The translations under genes were made by a program, and so were the position numbers. DNA of 64,000 bases from Opeltia flavorubescens (lineage: Eukaryota; Ascomycota; Lecanoromycetes; Teloschistales; Teloschistaceae), in contig KE546966.1 of assembly GCA_000442125.1 (NCBI GenBank), forward strand, positions 458,969 through 522,968, in the 5' to 3' direction. The stretch's first letter is position 1, and each line of letters begins with the position of its first letter. The notes below the pieces were generated by a model. It searched no databases. It worked only from the letters and a program-made list of their open reading frames with translations, and was not told the origin of the DNA. This document shows positions 11,274 to 23,282 of this stretch, piece by piece.

Positions 11274-12277
11274 AGCTGAGGTTGATTGCGCATTTCGAGA
11301 CGTCAAAAGTCTGAAGAAGCGGAGTGGGGTACGTCACCAACGATGTCATTATTTACCTTACCGGGTTGTAGCTGCCACACGTGCATGCGGCTCTTCCCTA
11401 GCGGCCGTCGTACAGCAACCTTAGTTTCTTATTAGACAGACTAATGTAGAGACAAAACTTTAGGAACAAGAGCAAATATTTCTTGATGGAAAATACTTAA
11501 GCAAGCGTAATTGGGAAGAATGCTACTTGCAAGTCCAAGACTGAAGTGTCTCTTTAGACCCATAAGGAATTCATATTCCGTCGAATTATGACCACAGCGT
11601 TGACTCTCTTAAAAGAAAAACCATTTACTACAATTGNATTGGAAATACAATCATTGTCCATCTCCACCCTATTTCTCACAACTTAAGTCAATATGGTAAA
11701 TTCAAACACATGTCTTGCGGTATATCCAATTTTGTGGTCTTGGCAGAGGCCTACCGAGTCCCGATAGCAACCGTACGCAACGTTTCTTCATTCCTCCACC
11801 AATGACTTTCATGAAGGAGATAGCATGCAGTCGTCGTACGAGATGCCCAACTCAAGAGGCGCTAAATTGGCGGCCTGTGGTCGACAGGTACGAGGTACCA
11901 GTGATAGAGAGGGCAACACATTATGAGGTAAGCGCAAAACAGCTTCTGCATTTCGAACGGTCTTGAGCTAGATCAAGCAACCCTTTCGGCCGTGCCTTCA
12001 GGATGGCATTATTGCTGGTCTCATCCGACGCACCTCTTATTAGGTATGAGGTCGGGCCCTGGAATAGTGCCAGTACATTCTTGAAATTTGCTGCGTCTCT
12101 GGTAGCCTTGAATCTAAGATGTGGGTGATCTTCATGTATGACATTCGGGAGCCCACGGACTCTGATAGGGTTCCAGTCATCACTCGTAGCGTCGGCAAGG
12201 GCATGACGGGCAGCATCTAGAGATCATGAAATGTGGTCCGACAGCATCGACTTGCCTAGCACTCGTGATGCGAAACT
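11274..12277. other. Intergenic with overlapping open frames on both strands
   Basis: This 1 kb holds no gene I can name. It includes an ambiguous base (11637). Both strands carry unusually protein-like open frames between about 11715 and 12223; see the separate entry and finding. Confidence 0.35.
11921..12223 (-). other. Unassigned stop-free segment (100 codons, no ATG)
   Basis: Read on the complement from 12223 to TAA at 11921-11923, the frame contains a compositionally balanced stretch (WNPIRVRGLPNVIHEDHPHL, then DAANFKNVLALFQGPTSYLI). It lacks an ATG; an acceptor-like ctctag lies just inside its upstream edge. On the opposite strand a good donor (GTAAGC at about 11929) and a frame from 11715 offer a competing small gene. 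I cannot decide between them or name either. Confidence 0.2.
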
Positions 12278-13436
12278 TCATCGAGGTGGTGGCGCATATG
12301 TCATTGCTGGTGAGGTTGTATACGCAGAGCTGGCAGGACCCGCGTGTCTTCTGATTAACTCTTCTCGGTCGCGAACTTCCCTTTCATCCTGCATTAGTAC
12401 GCAACAGCAACAGCACAACGACTTCAGGCAATCAGATCCAAAATCCCCTTTCAGATGATATAGTTTCCGGATGCGCGTGCGCTGAATCGAGGCCAGAACC
12501 CCTTGAACCAGAATTAGTTAGATACTTTCAAAAGGGTGTCAAGCAGAGCATCGTACATTGGAATCCACAAGCGAGTGCCATCAGCCCGCAGCTGCTATTA
12601 CATGACTCGTATCCCAGCATGTTTGTAGGGTCTTCCTTTTGCGTCTTCCGAGATATGCGATACTGTGTCTTGCCGTAGACGATGCACGGACAGCACAGGC
12701 CAACACAACAAAGTGTATCTATCTCGCAGAGTCCATGCTTCCACTCGGGCTCGATAGTAGCATTGGGATGCGCGACTTGTCCCGGGCGATGATTTTCGAG
12801 CGCGGCGTTAGGCCCTGCAAGCGAGTCCGGGTTGTAAACGAGAGTTGATTTGTCTGTAGCTGGCGTAAAGATGACGGAACCGTCTTGTCGCCCATATGTA
12901 GTTGCATTTGGTATGGACGACGGCTGCGATGACTTGACGTCTTCTATGTTTTTCTTCAAATCTGAGGATGGATGTCCTCGATCAGACTGCTGTTGTTGTA
13001 ACTTGGGGTCCTCAACAACTGGTGCATAATATGCAGGATGGGTTCCCGCCGGGGTTGGGAACCCATACGGAGAGCTAGTGCGCTCAATCGGTGGCTTCTC
13101 AATCGCATACTCTGCATGCATTTGTCCCCGATTTGTCCCTAGGAAAAGCTGGTCTCCATCGCGCGGGGAGATTGGGGATTCGTCGATCGTCGAATTGGTT
13201 GGGCTCGAAAATTGCTGAAATGGTGCTCCTTGGATATCATTCGGGGTATCCTGCCACGAAAACCGTTGATCTTGTATAGTCGGACTATGAGTATCGAGCT
13301 GAGAAGGACTTGGTCGGACTTTCGCCTGGGGCTGTCCTTGCGCTGGTCTGTTCCCGGATGCCATTTTACCTCTCTTATCGCTTGGTCGGTCGTTCAGAGT
13401 TTGGCCTTTCTCTTGATTCAAAGTGCAAGATACCAC
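12278..13436 (-). CDS. PLAC8-domain cysteine-rich protein
   Basis: The CDS on the complement is 13436-12557 and 12501-12278, 367 aa from the first ATG; an internal Met at 13364 is an alternative start. The first 210 residues are Pro/Ser/Gln-rich and look disordered. The PLAC8 (DUF614) domain follows: WKHGLCEIDTLCCVGLCCPC, then GKTQYRISRKTQ and DPTNMLGYESCN. The 55-nt intron (branch ctaactaat) must be removed to continue CGFQWVLASIQRTRIRKLYH and KSLCCCCCVLMQDEREVRDR. Family members are membrane-associated; plant and fungal relatives have been linked to cadmium resistance, calcium influx or cell size. The specific role here is unknown. It ends in a short Pro-rich tail (TYAPPPR). Confidence 0.9.
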
Positions 13437-13920
13437 TGAGGGTTTCGCAGATATGAACGAGCCATGTATGAGAGAAGTGCGCCAGCGCCCCTTCTAAGGA
13501 GGGTTACTCATATGCCGCAGAAGGGCGGGATACGTGTAAGCGCCAGCTGGGCATGACGTCCGGGGTAGAGATCTTAGGGGGAACTTTGCTGACAACGGCC
13601 GAACGGACCAATCGATCACATGGCACCCCGGACGGCTTCATCACAGTGGCATATCCGTGGCATACGGCTCATTGGTTACCGTCGTATGATTGCCACGTCA
13701 AAAGCATTCTTGAACTGATTGCCAACGTTCTTAATGTGAAAGTTGTTGTGTCGTAGTAGCTGTCTTGAGTAGGGTAATTTGTTATCATTCGCCATCACCA
13801 CCGTAGTAATAATCGATTTCGGTACAATACGACACATTCTCCGCCTGTATGAGGATTGCTAAGAAACACTATAATCGATATCCCGATTTGCCTGGGTGCG
13901 AAGTGATAGGAACTTTGACA
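13437..13920. other. Intergenic, RGS gene 3' to PLAC8 gene 5'
   Basis: There are 484 bases: the promoter side of the PLAC8 gene and the 3' side of the RGS gene. No further feature is seen. Confidence 0.4.
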
Positions 13921-15496
13921 TTAATTGGCTGTTCTTGGGTACACCTCTCTATTCATCGCCCTATCGTTATATACATGATTCACCCATCCTGTTATGAAGC
14001 TCCTGTAACTCCCCACTACTGCTGTGAGGGTGTGATAGGAAGATACACGAAATCGAGATCGAGGTACTAAAACAAGATGCCTCCACGATGCTAATGCAAC
14101 ACATGTTATATACATCAATACAAGTTACCTTTTGGCAGCGCTGTGAAGAATATCGTGAGGGGTATGGTGATTATGAGCGCCCAAGCCTCTGCTTGTCGAA
14201 CAATTTTATTTTGCATAATGTGCAGTCCATGATCTTGCGTAGCAACCTCTTTCTCGAAAGTTTTCCTGAATATTGATTTCATACTGTATCGATCCATCCA
14301 TGTCTCATTGTCCGAGGTGTTCGGTGGTCCAAAGAGCTCCATCTTTACTGGCCATCGCGATTTCGTCTCTTCGTATAGGATTTTGGAGTGTCTCAAAGCT
14401 GTTTCTTCGTCATCAGATCCATACCTGCGCCCTTGCTCGTCTATTTCCCATGGTCTGACTTCTCTTGTATGACGCCTGAGTAGCAACACGCAAAGACCCT
14501 GGTATGCCGCAATGAGATTGGTGATACCAAACCACCATTCCAGAGATGCCAGAATCCGGTACCAGCGTGAAGCGCTGGAAAGCGTTAAAAGGGTTGCAAT
14601 TGCGAACCCAACCATGATGTTACAAACAGCGAAGGTCCTGAGAAATATAGTCCATGGTCTATTCCCATTGCAGATGCTCCAACGGACGAAGTTCGGATGC
14701 GATTGATTGCGTAATGTCAGGTCCAATACCTTTTTGACCGGATAGAAGGCAGATGGGTGAGTGGTGTGGCGGAGAGCATATAAAACAGCGGTGCGGTCCT
14801 TGTGAGAAAGATTCAGCTCCCGTGGGCTCCCAGGAGCTATGTAATGGGCGGCTATGCGATTTATCTCCGTGCGGAATGGCTGAGCATCAGCGGACCTTCT
14901 TTTAGAGCCTTCTGTCGGTTTAAGATCTGCTAAAGGTACCTCAGAAAATTTCAGCGTTCCCAACGTCGAGGTATAAGGTGATGGATGGTCATCAAAGACG
15001 GAGGCATTAGAGATGTCCTCTTCTTCTATAGCGTCAAAGTCCTTTATTCCTAACACAGACAGCGTTTTATCGCTACCACCAACAGCTGAGTACCCGGAAT
15101 TTCCGGAGGATCTTGGAGAGGATTGAGGGTCATCAAAATTCCACTTGGGTGACAGCACTGTTTCTTCGGCAGGCGCGTTACGAAACCGCTGATGGTAATC
15201 GACGAGCCAAAGGTAGAATTGGATGTTCTCGGCATCATTCGTAACGTATGCTTGATAATCTATGAAGTCTTGTAAAGAGCATGGCTGTAGAAGTCAGCCA
15301 GACACTCCACGACAAATTAGACCTCGTCGCATACAGGTAAAGCTTTGTTTGAGATTATCCTTTCGAACGACAGATCTGGCGGGATTTGGCCTTTGCAATC
15401 CTTCGTCCGTTCTACATATTTCTGACATTTCTGTAAAGTCAATGGACCTTCGCCTCTAGGTCGATAGTCTGGCTTTTTGTAAAACAGGATGCTCAT
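13921..15496 (-). CDS. RGS-domain protein with three transmembrane segments (RgsB/Rax1-type)
   Basis: The CDS on the complement is 15496-15335, 15284-14129 and 14021-13921, 472 aa; all phases match. The N-terminus MSILFYKKPDYRPRGEGPLT leads into an RGS domain, whose first half carries DFIDYQAYVTNDAENIQFYL (about residues 59-78). The second half (about 195-260) is separated by a roughly 100-residue Ser/Asp-rich insertion. Three hydrophobic segments follow, near residues 268-290, 300-325 and 425-445, with the motif GNRPWTIFLRTF before the first. RGS proteins speed GTP hydrolysis on G-alpha subunits; the membrane-anchored fungal type has been tied to development and stress signalling. Whether this protein is a true GAP or a scaffold like Rax1 cannot be told from sequence. 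The last exon encodes a conserved-looking tail (AVVGSYRSFITGWVNHVYND). Confidence 0.88.
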
Positions 15497-16502
15497 TTTC
15501 CATCACCGATCCCATATAGGAGTAGAAGACAGAACACGAGCCATAAGAAAGATTAGACCGAAGTCAAGAAACACATAGAAACAAAGCCAGTTTGACTTGT
15601 TGGTTCTGGTACGTACCAACCAACAGCTAAGCGGCGACAGGTAGTTTGCCACTGATGCAACTGGAGTGCGGAGAAGACGACATTTTGGGAGATGAATGAG
15701 AAATTGGGCAACGGCACAGTACAAAAGCTGATGATACTACTGTGGAAGCTCGGTCCATGATCCCTGACTTGACAATCGCAAGCAAAGAGTCGGATATGAC
15801 GGCCGAAATTGGTCGTGATCGAAGGTTCAACTACTCTCATTAGCGATGAGCTTAACCCACGATTGCGTAGGCGCTAGTACCATGCAGCCAACGAGATCAA
15901 AGTATCAAATTACGATTCAACCTTATTGAGGACTTACTCCGGAAAGGTGGTAGTAGTCGGCGCTTCTCGTTAAATACACCCACGCTCATTCAACTATCTC
16001 GAGGCAATTTCAAGCGACTCTTTATATGATCAGTGCGCTTTGTGCTGTATCCGTGTAGTAATTACGGTAGAGAGTGACTGACTGCAATAACATTGACTCT
16101 GCTTGCGCATTGCAATTACCGTTAATATGGTAGAGATTTGATTGATATCAGGAAAATTGCAAATGAGGTTCTTCGAGACTTGTAATGAGAAAAATCCGAA
16201 CTCTCGTCAGAAGGTTAACGGCTGTGATGAGAAGAAGAAGAGGAAGCAGCAATGATTTACCCTGGGCTCTATTTGTATGTACATGCTCTTCTAGAGTGAC
16301 CTACCCAGTACGAACGCACGAGGCTTTTGAAACTTATTGTACACAATATGATTGCTTATGTAGATAAAACCAAACAATCCAACGAGATTACATGGGTGCT
16401 TTTCTTATGAACCGCTTTGTGAGCTAGTCGGTTTTTCTTCTTAGGACGAATTCTGTCTCATGAAATTGTTGATGCGGAAACCCATCGATGGACAAACAGT
16501 TT
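15497..16502. other. Intergenic, upstream of RGS gene
   Basis: About 1 kb with no convincing coding frame on either strand. It should contain the RGS promoter on the left and the 3' end of the acidic-protein gene on the right. Confidence 0.4.
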
Positions 16503-17451
16503 TCATACTTGTGGTCTTGATGGGTCGACTGGCCCTTTCATCTTGGCTGTCTCTGCAAAGCCTTCTCCCTTCTTGCTTTTCTCCGGATCGTTACTTATAT
16601 CCGTAGAATGCTTCGTATCGGCGTTCGATAGCCCCTCTTGCGCCCCAGAGTGCACATTCGAGGCACCTTTCGAAGAGTCCTTGTCATCGTCCTGCGCAAC
16701 ACCCTGAGACTGTGCGTAATCGCTCTCAATCCTCTTCTTGGCACCACCTTTGGCGTCAGGTATATGTTTCCTAGTATCTCCCTGCTCGCCATCTTTCGTA
16801 CCTCCCGAGGTTGCTCCCTTAAATCGTACCCCTGAGACGTTGCCTCCGCTGTCCACCTCGTGAGCACCTGCTTTCGGGTCCTCGTCCCCTGAAGTCTCAG
16901 GCGTTCCTTGTCCAGCATCGTTCACAGTATGATCGGGCCGCGACTGTTCTTCCGGTTCTGAAGTAGTGCTTCCATCATCAGATGTACCTTTCTGGGCTTC
17001 ACCTTCCTGAGTTTCGCCTTCCTGGAGCTCCTCTCCGGTATTTTGCTCGCCATCCTCCGATCCCGCTTCTGGACTCTCTTCATCGGAATGTTCCTCTCCA
17101 TGATCCTCGTGCTTGCCCTCGTCGTGTCCGTGACCATGATGGCTGTCTGGATTGGGTTGTAAAAGATAGATGACTGAAGGGATGGTCACGAGACCGGAGC
17201 CAATGGCCCTGGTTCACATATTTTAGTAAGTTTGTTTTTGTGGATAGCAGCTTCTGTGGCACGAGAGTTCTTTGCACATACCAAGGAAGATCGCTTGATG
17301 ATTTGTGACTACCGCCATGGCCTTCAGAGGCAGCATACGCTCGTCGTTGTATCTGCTGCCACGATCGTGTACGCGTGGTAGCCCGGACACCTCTTGCCGA
17401 AGAACCGATCAGGCCTGCAACCCATCGGGAAGACATTCTTGGTACAACCAT
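16503..17451 (-). CDS. Mitochondrial-type protein with acidic low-complexity tail, function unknown
   Basis: The CDS on the complement is 17451-17282 and 17208-16503, 291 aa. The N-terminal 40 residues are Arg/Ser-rich, lack acidic residues and end in QRRAYAASEG, which looks like a cleaved mitochondrial presequence. Splicing creates SSDLPWAIGSGLVTIPSVIY, a single hydrophobic segment at about residues 55-72. The rest is a highly hydrophilic tail: a His-rich patch (HHGHGHDEGKHEDHGEEHSD), then Glu/Gly/Asp/Ser-rich repeats-like sequence. I recognise the general layout from other filamentous fungi but know no function. A single-pass inner-membrane protein with a soluble tail is the likeliest topology. 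It is divergent from CAND1. Confidence 0.78.
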
Positions 17452-17933
17452 TGCGACAATTCAGGCTTGTCTGAAACGACCTGATTGAGTCTGAAGCTTC
17501 AGATAGTGCTGATACAACAGTTCAGCTTAATTGTTCCGTTCGCGAGGCATGGTGGTTATCCGTGTTCAGCCAAGTAAGAGCTCCTGATTTTTGGATTGCT
17601 CTGTCTCCGGGGCCAGAGTCGGTGCTTACTAAGCAATAACTAACGTCACTTTGTGCCAATTTACGGTTGAATGTCGGCTTTAAGAGGAGCTCACTGATTA
17701 ATTGACAGGAATCACGAATTGATGACAGACTATCTACTTGAATCTGATGTAAAATGGAGGATCATTTTTTAATGCAATAAGTGACTCAAAGCTGGTAAAT
17801 ATGGTCACTATGTCTTGTAAATATCCTAATTATTGATGAATGATCCAGCTTGGAACTTCTCAAGAAATCGGCATAGGTTTATAGACTGCTTAAAGCAAAC
17901 TTTCTATGACACGGATCATATAGAAACCTCACC
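17452..17933. promoter_or_regulatory. Shared divergent promoter region, acidic mitochondrial protein and CAND1
   Basis: There are 482 bases between two divergent start codons. It must carry both promoters unless one leader is very short. No named binding motif is claimed. Confidence 0.45.
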
Positions 17934-20900
17934 ATGGCGCCATCTTCTAACCCTACTCCTGCTGGTGTCCTAGCACTACTACCTAAGCTCAGTGATGCCG
18001 ATGCAGATATCCGGTATATGTCATTGAATGATTTGGACAGTATACTAAGAGCAGGAGGACCTAGCTTTCTTTGGAACGAGTATCATACATCTGCTAGGAC
18101 ACTTGAGTACCTCCTCAAAGCATTAGATGACACAAATGGCGAAGTGCAAAATCAAGCTATTAAATGGTACGTCGAGCATCTGCATTCTCCTCGCTGCTCC
18201 TAACCTTTATTGATCAGTATCGGTTCTTTAACTATGAAAGCTCCTCCAGAGCTTTTGGCACCAATGATCGAAAAGCTTTCGAATCTGAAGACAACCAATT
18301 CTGTGGATAATTCCATACCTGCTACCGCATTGCGTGTATTCATCACCTCGTTCCCAAGGCCAGTCGTCGGTGTACAGCCTACTAAGTCTACCCAAGAAGC
18401 CTATACAGCAATCAGCAAGGTCCTCATTCCCCGACTAGTCGGCTACGTGGTTATTTCCTACGGATCAAAAGCCCAGTTCACTCCCCCTCGTGGCATGCTT
18501 GACGTGCAAGGAGAAAACACGATCGACAATGATGCTATAGACGTTCTAATCGAGCTTATCAGATGCTTTGGATCGATGCTACAAGATGCAGAAAAGAAAG
18601 CACTCCAAAAGTCGACCATGGCAATTTTTGCCCATGAGAGGACAAGTACGATTACAAAGAAAAAGGCGGTGTCGGCGATATCGCTCTTATCCATCTATCT
18701 ATCCGACTCCTTGTTGAGCGCTTTTGTCTCGAGTACACTCGAGAGCTTTAAGAAACCTCGTTCGACAGCTGCTCAGCAACGACTGCTCATTACCATGGTC
18801 GGATCACTTGCTCGGACTGTGCCCCAGCGGTTTGGACCACATTTGAAGACTCTCGTTCCTTTCATATTGAAACCTTTGAGTGAGCAAGCCTATCGTGACG
18901 CTTTGGAAGAGACTGCAGAGAGTGGTACGGTAGACTCGGAAGGGGATGAGGTTCGAGAGGCTGCTCTACTTGCACTAGAAGGGTTTCTGCTCTCATGCAG
19001 TAATGATATGCGGCCTTATACTGACGAAGCAATTCAAGCCGCACGCCGATTTGTTGCTTACGACCCAAACGTCACTAGTGAGGGGGATGAAGAGATGAGT
19101 GGGACACAGGATGATGACGACGGCGATGATGACGATACGGGACCCCAGGCTGACGGCATAAATGATGATGAAGATTTCGAAGAAGAAGGTGCTATGAGTG
19201 ATGATGATGATGCCAGCTGGAAAATAAGGCGTTGCGCAGCGAAAGCACTCTATGCGATCATTTCTACCAGAAGTAATGGTGATCTCTTGGAAAACGGAAC
19301 ACTCTACGAACAGATTGCTCCGGTCCTTATAAACCGCTTTCAGGAAAGAGAGGAAAACGTCAGACTCGAAATACTAAGCACTTTGACAGCCCTAGTACGA
19401 AAGACCTCTGATAATACAACAATAGCAATTTCGAGTTTTGTAGGAGAATCAGAATTCGAAATTACTTCGGCCGTTGAAGCGCGGTCTCGAAAGCGTAGAC
19501 GGCTAGGAAGTGATGCAACGCTCTTCGATTCTCCAATTAATTCAACTTCAGCGGCGGGCTTCCAATCTCCACAAGCCTCTCCACCGCCGCGATCTGGCCC
19601 GAAAGCAGATCTTGCTCGGCTTAGCAGTACCATAGTTCGTGGCCTTGCAAGATTGCTTAAGCAAAGCACATTAGCTACGAAGCAAAGCGGCATCACACTT
19701 CTACGAGAGATTGTCACAGCTCAGCATGGCGGTCTCACGGAGCACTTTGCAAAAATTGCTGAGCCTTTGATCGATGCGGTCAAATCGCCGAAGGGGTACT
19801 CGACCTCACATTCGATGGGTTCAGCAGCTTCAGCCACGAGCGGAAAACTGCGAATTGAGGCCTTACGGCTTATGAGTGCAGTCTGCGATAACCATTCGTC
19901 TTCAGTCATCGCACCATTCATCCCAGTTCTTGTTCCAGCTGTGGCCACTGCAGTAAAGGATAAGTATTTCAAAGTTTCGAGCGAGGCCCTCATGACGGTT
20001 GAAAGCCTGATCAAAGTGCTAACGCCCCCGAGATCTGCGGGCGCTGAACAGAAAACCAGAGCTTTTGTCGAGAAACTATACAATGTTGTTTTGGAAAGAG
20101 CCCTGGCTAATGACGCTGACGTTGAGGTTCGGCAACGAGCCATTCATGCCCTCGGGGTTCTTCTTGCACGTGGATCTGGATACAACAACATTGGCGTACT
20201 CTCTGAAGATCAGAACACCAAAGCGCTAGAGGTATTGCTCGACCGATTAAGGAACGAGACAACCCGGCTGTCTGCTGTCAGGGCGATTGACATGTACCTG
20301 GCATCAAATCAGGATAGTATTAAGCTTCAAGCGGCGTGGACTCGTGATGCAGCGCTTGAACTTGGAGCTCAATTACGGAAAGCAAACCGTGGTCTTCGGG
20401 CAACGAGCCTTGCTGCTCTTCGAGATCTGGCAGGCAATGCAGCTGCATTGAGCTGTCTCGATGGCAAGACGGTCCAAGCACTGACCGGAATGCTGATACC
20501 CCTGATAAGCTCTAAAGATCTAAATCTCCTAGGCATGACTCTTATTATCTTCGCGAAGCTTGTGCGGCAGAGTTCGGATAAGGTTGTGGATCACAGACTG
20601 AATACCAGTATCTGCGCCACCGTGGTCACCCCTCTGGCAGGTGCCGTGCTTGATGCTCTTCTTGTCCTTCTAAGGACTATCGGAGAACAAGGAGTAGGAC
20701 AGCCGCTCATGCAAAATTTGCTTCAGGATGTCGGTGTCAATGGAGATCCGGCCGTTGTTGGAAAAGCCATTGGTACGTTGGTAGTCTCTGGAGGAAGCAC
20801 GGTGGGAATTCGGCTGGAAGATTTCATCACCGAGTTGCAATCAGCGCTTGACGACAAGCGAAAATGCCTGGCGCTTTCTGTCCTTGGGGAGGCAGGCTTT

Positions 20901-22152
20901 CGTCTAGGATCATCGTCTCCTCTTGAGCCCGGACTTTTCACCAAATACTTTAGCTCGAAATCTCAATCTTTGCCGCGCGCTGCTGCTACTGCTCTCGGTA
21001 GAGCAGGAGCAGGAGATATCAAGAAGTATCTACCTGTAATTCTCAACACCACGGGCAAAGCGGGCAGCTCTCAGTATCTATCTTTGCATGCCATCAAGGA
21101 GATTCTTCAATTCTCTGGTCAAGCGCGGTCGGATATATCGCCATACACTCAACAGATGTGGGATAAGCTCTTAGCAGCCTCACAGTCCGAAGACAATAAA
21201 GCTGTTGGTGCCGAATGCATTGGGAGGTTGACAGTCATTGAACCCAAGACTTTCCTTCCGTCGTTACGAGTAAGAAGTACAGCTCAAGTGTAAGAAATCT
21301 AACTGACTCAATGTGGCAGAAAAATCTCCAAGACGGTTCGACCTCGATCAAAGGAATGGCCATTCAAGCGATCCGCTTTACTTTGTCGGACAGCGATGAG
21401 GATTTCGATGAAGTGCTCCGTCCAATGTTGATACCCATGCTCAACTTGATGCTCAATGACAGCAACCTTGAAAACCGACGGCTGGCCCTGGGTGTTCTCA
21501 ATTCTGCAACGCACAACAAATCGGACATGATCCTCCCTAATCTCAAAGATTTGGTGCCACTGGTAATGAAAGAATCGACGATCAAACCTGAGCTCGTCCG
21601 TGAAGTGCAGATGGGCCCATTCAAGCACAAAGTAGACGATGGTCTGGATGTCCGGAAGGTACAAGCTTCCCGGTATGATGTGTCGGACAAGTATACTGAC
21701 TGCATATGCAGAGTGCTTACGAGACTTTGTACACACTTATGGAGGCAGCGTATTCTCGCATCAGCCCGGTGAATCTCTTTGACCGGATCATCGCGGGTCT
21801 TGGAGACGAGCACGAAATCAAGGTACTATGCAATCTCATGCTCACCAAGTTGGTTCATATCGACCCGGAAGAGACGGGCCGGCACCTCGATGCGATAGCG
21901 GAGCGGTATCGATCTATCCTTGCATTCAAAGCCAAGGAAAATGCGGTCAAGCAGGAGGTAGAGAAGCTTACGGAAGCTAATAAAGGAGTGCTCAAGGTCA
22001 CAGTACTGATACATGACGTACTCCCTTCCAACGCTAGTGCAGCGAACAATCTCCAGGGGGAAAAGTGGAAAGGTTACTGGGACTGGGTAGGAAAAGATTT
22101 CAAGTCTCAGCTGGCAGGTGTGGAGCAGGAGCTTCGAAGTCAAGCAGCATAA
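17934..22152 (+). CDS. CAND1: CAND1/TIP120 cullin exchange factor
   Basis: The CDS is 17934-18166, 18218-21269, 21320-21658 and 21712-22152, 1354 aa, slightly longer than animal CAND1. HEAT repeats run throughout. The N-terminus has LLPKLSDADADIRYMSLNDL, and the exon 1/2 join gives NQAIKCIGSLTMKAPPELLA. An Asp/Glu-rich insertion lies at about residues 366-410, as in other CAND1 proteins. The C-terminal TIP120 domain has IKPELVREVQMGPFKHKVDD (the classic signature), GLGDEHEIK and KENAVKQEVEKLTEA. CAND1 wraps un-neddylated cullin-Rbx1 and swaps SCF substrate receptors, so it works in the same cycle as DCN1 and any F-box protein. The last two introns are about 50 nt each and phase 0. Confidence 0.94.
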
Positions 22153-23282
22153 CACTCGTGGCGTTCTCAGCAGGGTTTGCATTCATATACGGTATGGAAA
22201 TGTCAGTGTCGTTACATCTAGTGCAGATGAAGCGACGGAGACAGTTAAAGTTTCAAACGGAAATAGGTCTCGGAAACCAGCCATGGTTCTCATGAATTTA
22301 AGGTAGTTTTTCATGGTATGCGTGATGTCTCAGCTTGGACAATGGCCAGGTAGATGTCTAGACAAACCAGGTCTCAGACTTTTACAATCGGAAGATCAAT
22401 TATTTGAGACAACCTTTTAACTCATTATAAGGGGTTGATAGAGGTCTCGACAGTAGTAAGATACACAGTCGAAGAAACATTGAACTAGAGGCTAGTTTAC
22501 AGCCAAGACCCAGCAACAGGAGGGGCAGAAGTTAGTTTGAGGAACCCCACTGTACGTATGAAACACAAGCCAAGCCAGTACACCTGTCAAGCCTCAAGCT
22601 TCTAACACCTCGGTTTGATTCATTCTCTCCTCGCCTTTTCTATTATCTCTTCGAGGGTACGCTTTCAGCCCCAGGACTTCTGTCGCGGGCTGTATAGCAC
22701 TCAACGGACGGCTGTCCTCACCCTCCGCTCCACCTTCCCCCCCTACTCTGCTTCCCGTAAGTTGAATTACCCACAGGATTATCCAATGTCCTACATCACA
22801 TCTTACAAACCCTTGACTGCATGTATTCTTTACACAATGTTTTGAATTGCGTTCTTTTGTTCCTCCCACTTATCCTCTCACAGGTCAATCGCTGCCCTCA
22901 ACTCCCTAACGATATCCCCACTATCCGCCAATTCGAGATCAAAGACAATAATATCTACACCTCACCTTAGCCAGTCAGCTTGTTTCGTGGAATTGATATA
23001 TAATATCATATTGTCATTTAACACCCACACCTGTCACCGATCCGGACCTGCCCCTTCCACACCGCCTTGGCTCTTCTCCTCTGTCAGCCCTGCGCAATTT
23101 CAAACTTTGAATCTTCCTAGTTGCGACAAAGACAATTTAGCTGCGATACAATTACCAATTATCATTGCAAGTTGGTCGGGTTCTTTGTTCGTCTACTATT
23201 TACATCTTCTTGGATCAAGGACAAGCTGGCAGGCAATAAGAGAAGAAGCCTCTCCACTCAGGGAGGTGGTCTCTTGAACAGA
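22153..23282. other. Intergenic / PTC1 leader
   Basis: There are 1.1 kb downstream of CAND1. From about 22600 the plus strand is pyrimidine-rich, as in long fungal 5' leaders. The PTC1 frame is open upstream to 23121 but has no ATG there. No gene seen. Confidence 0.4.
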
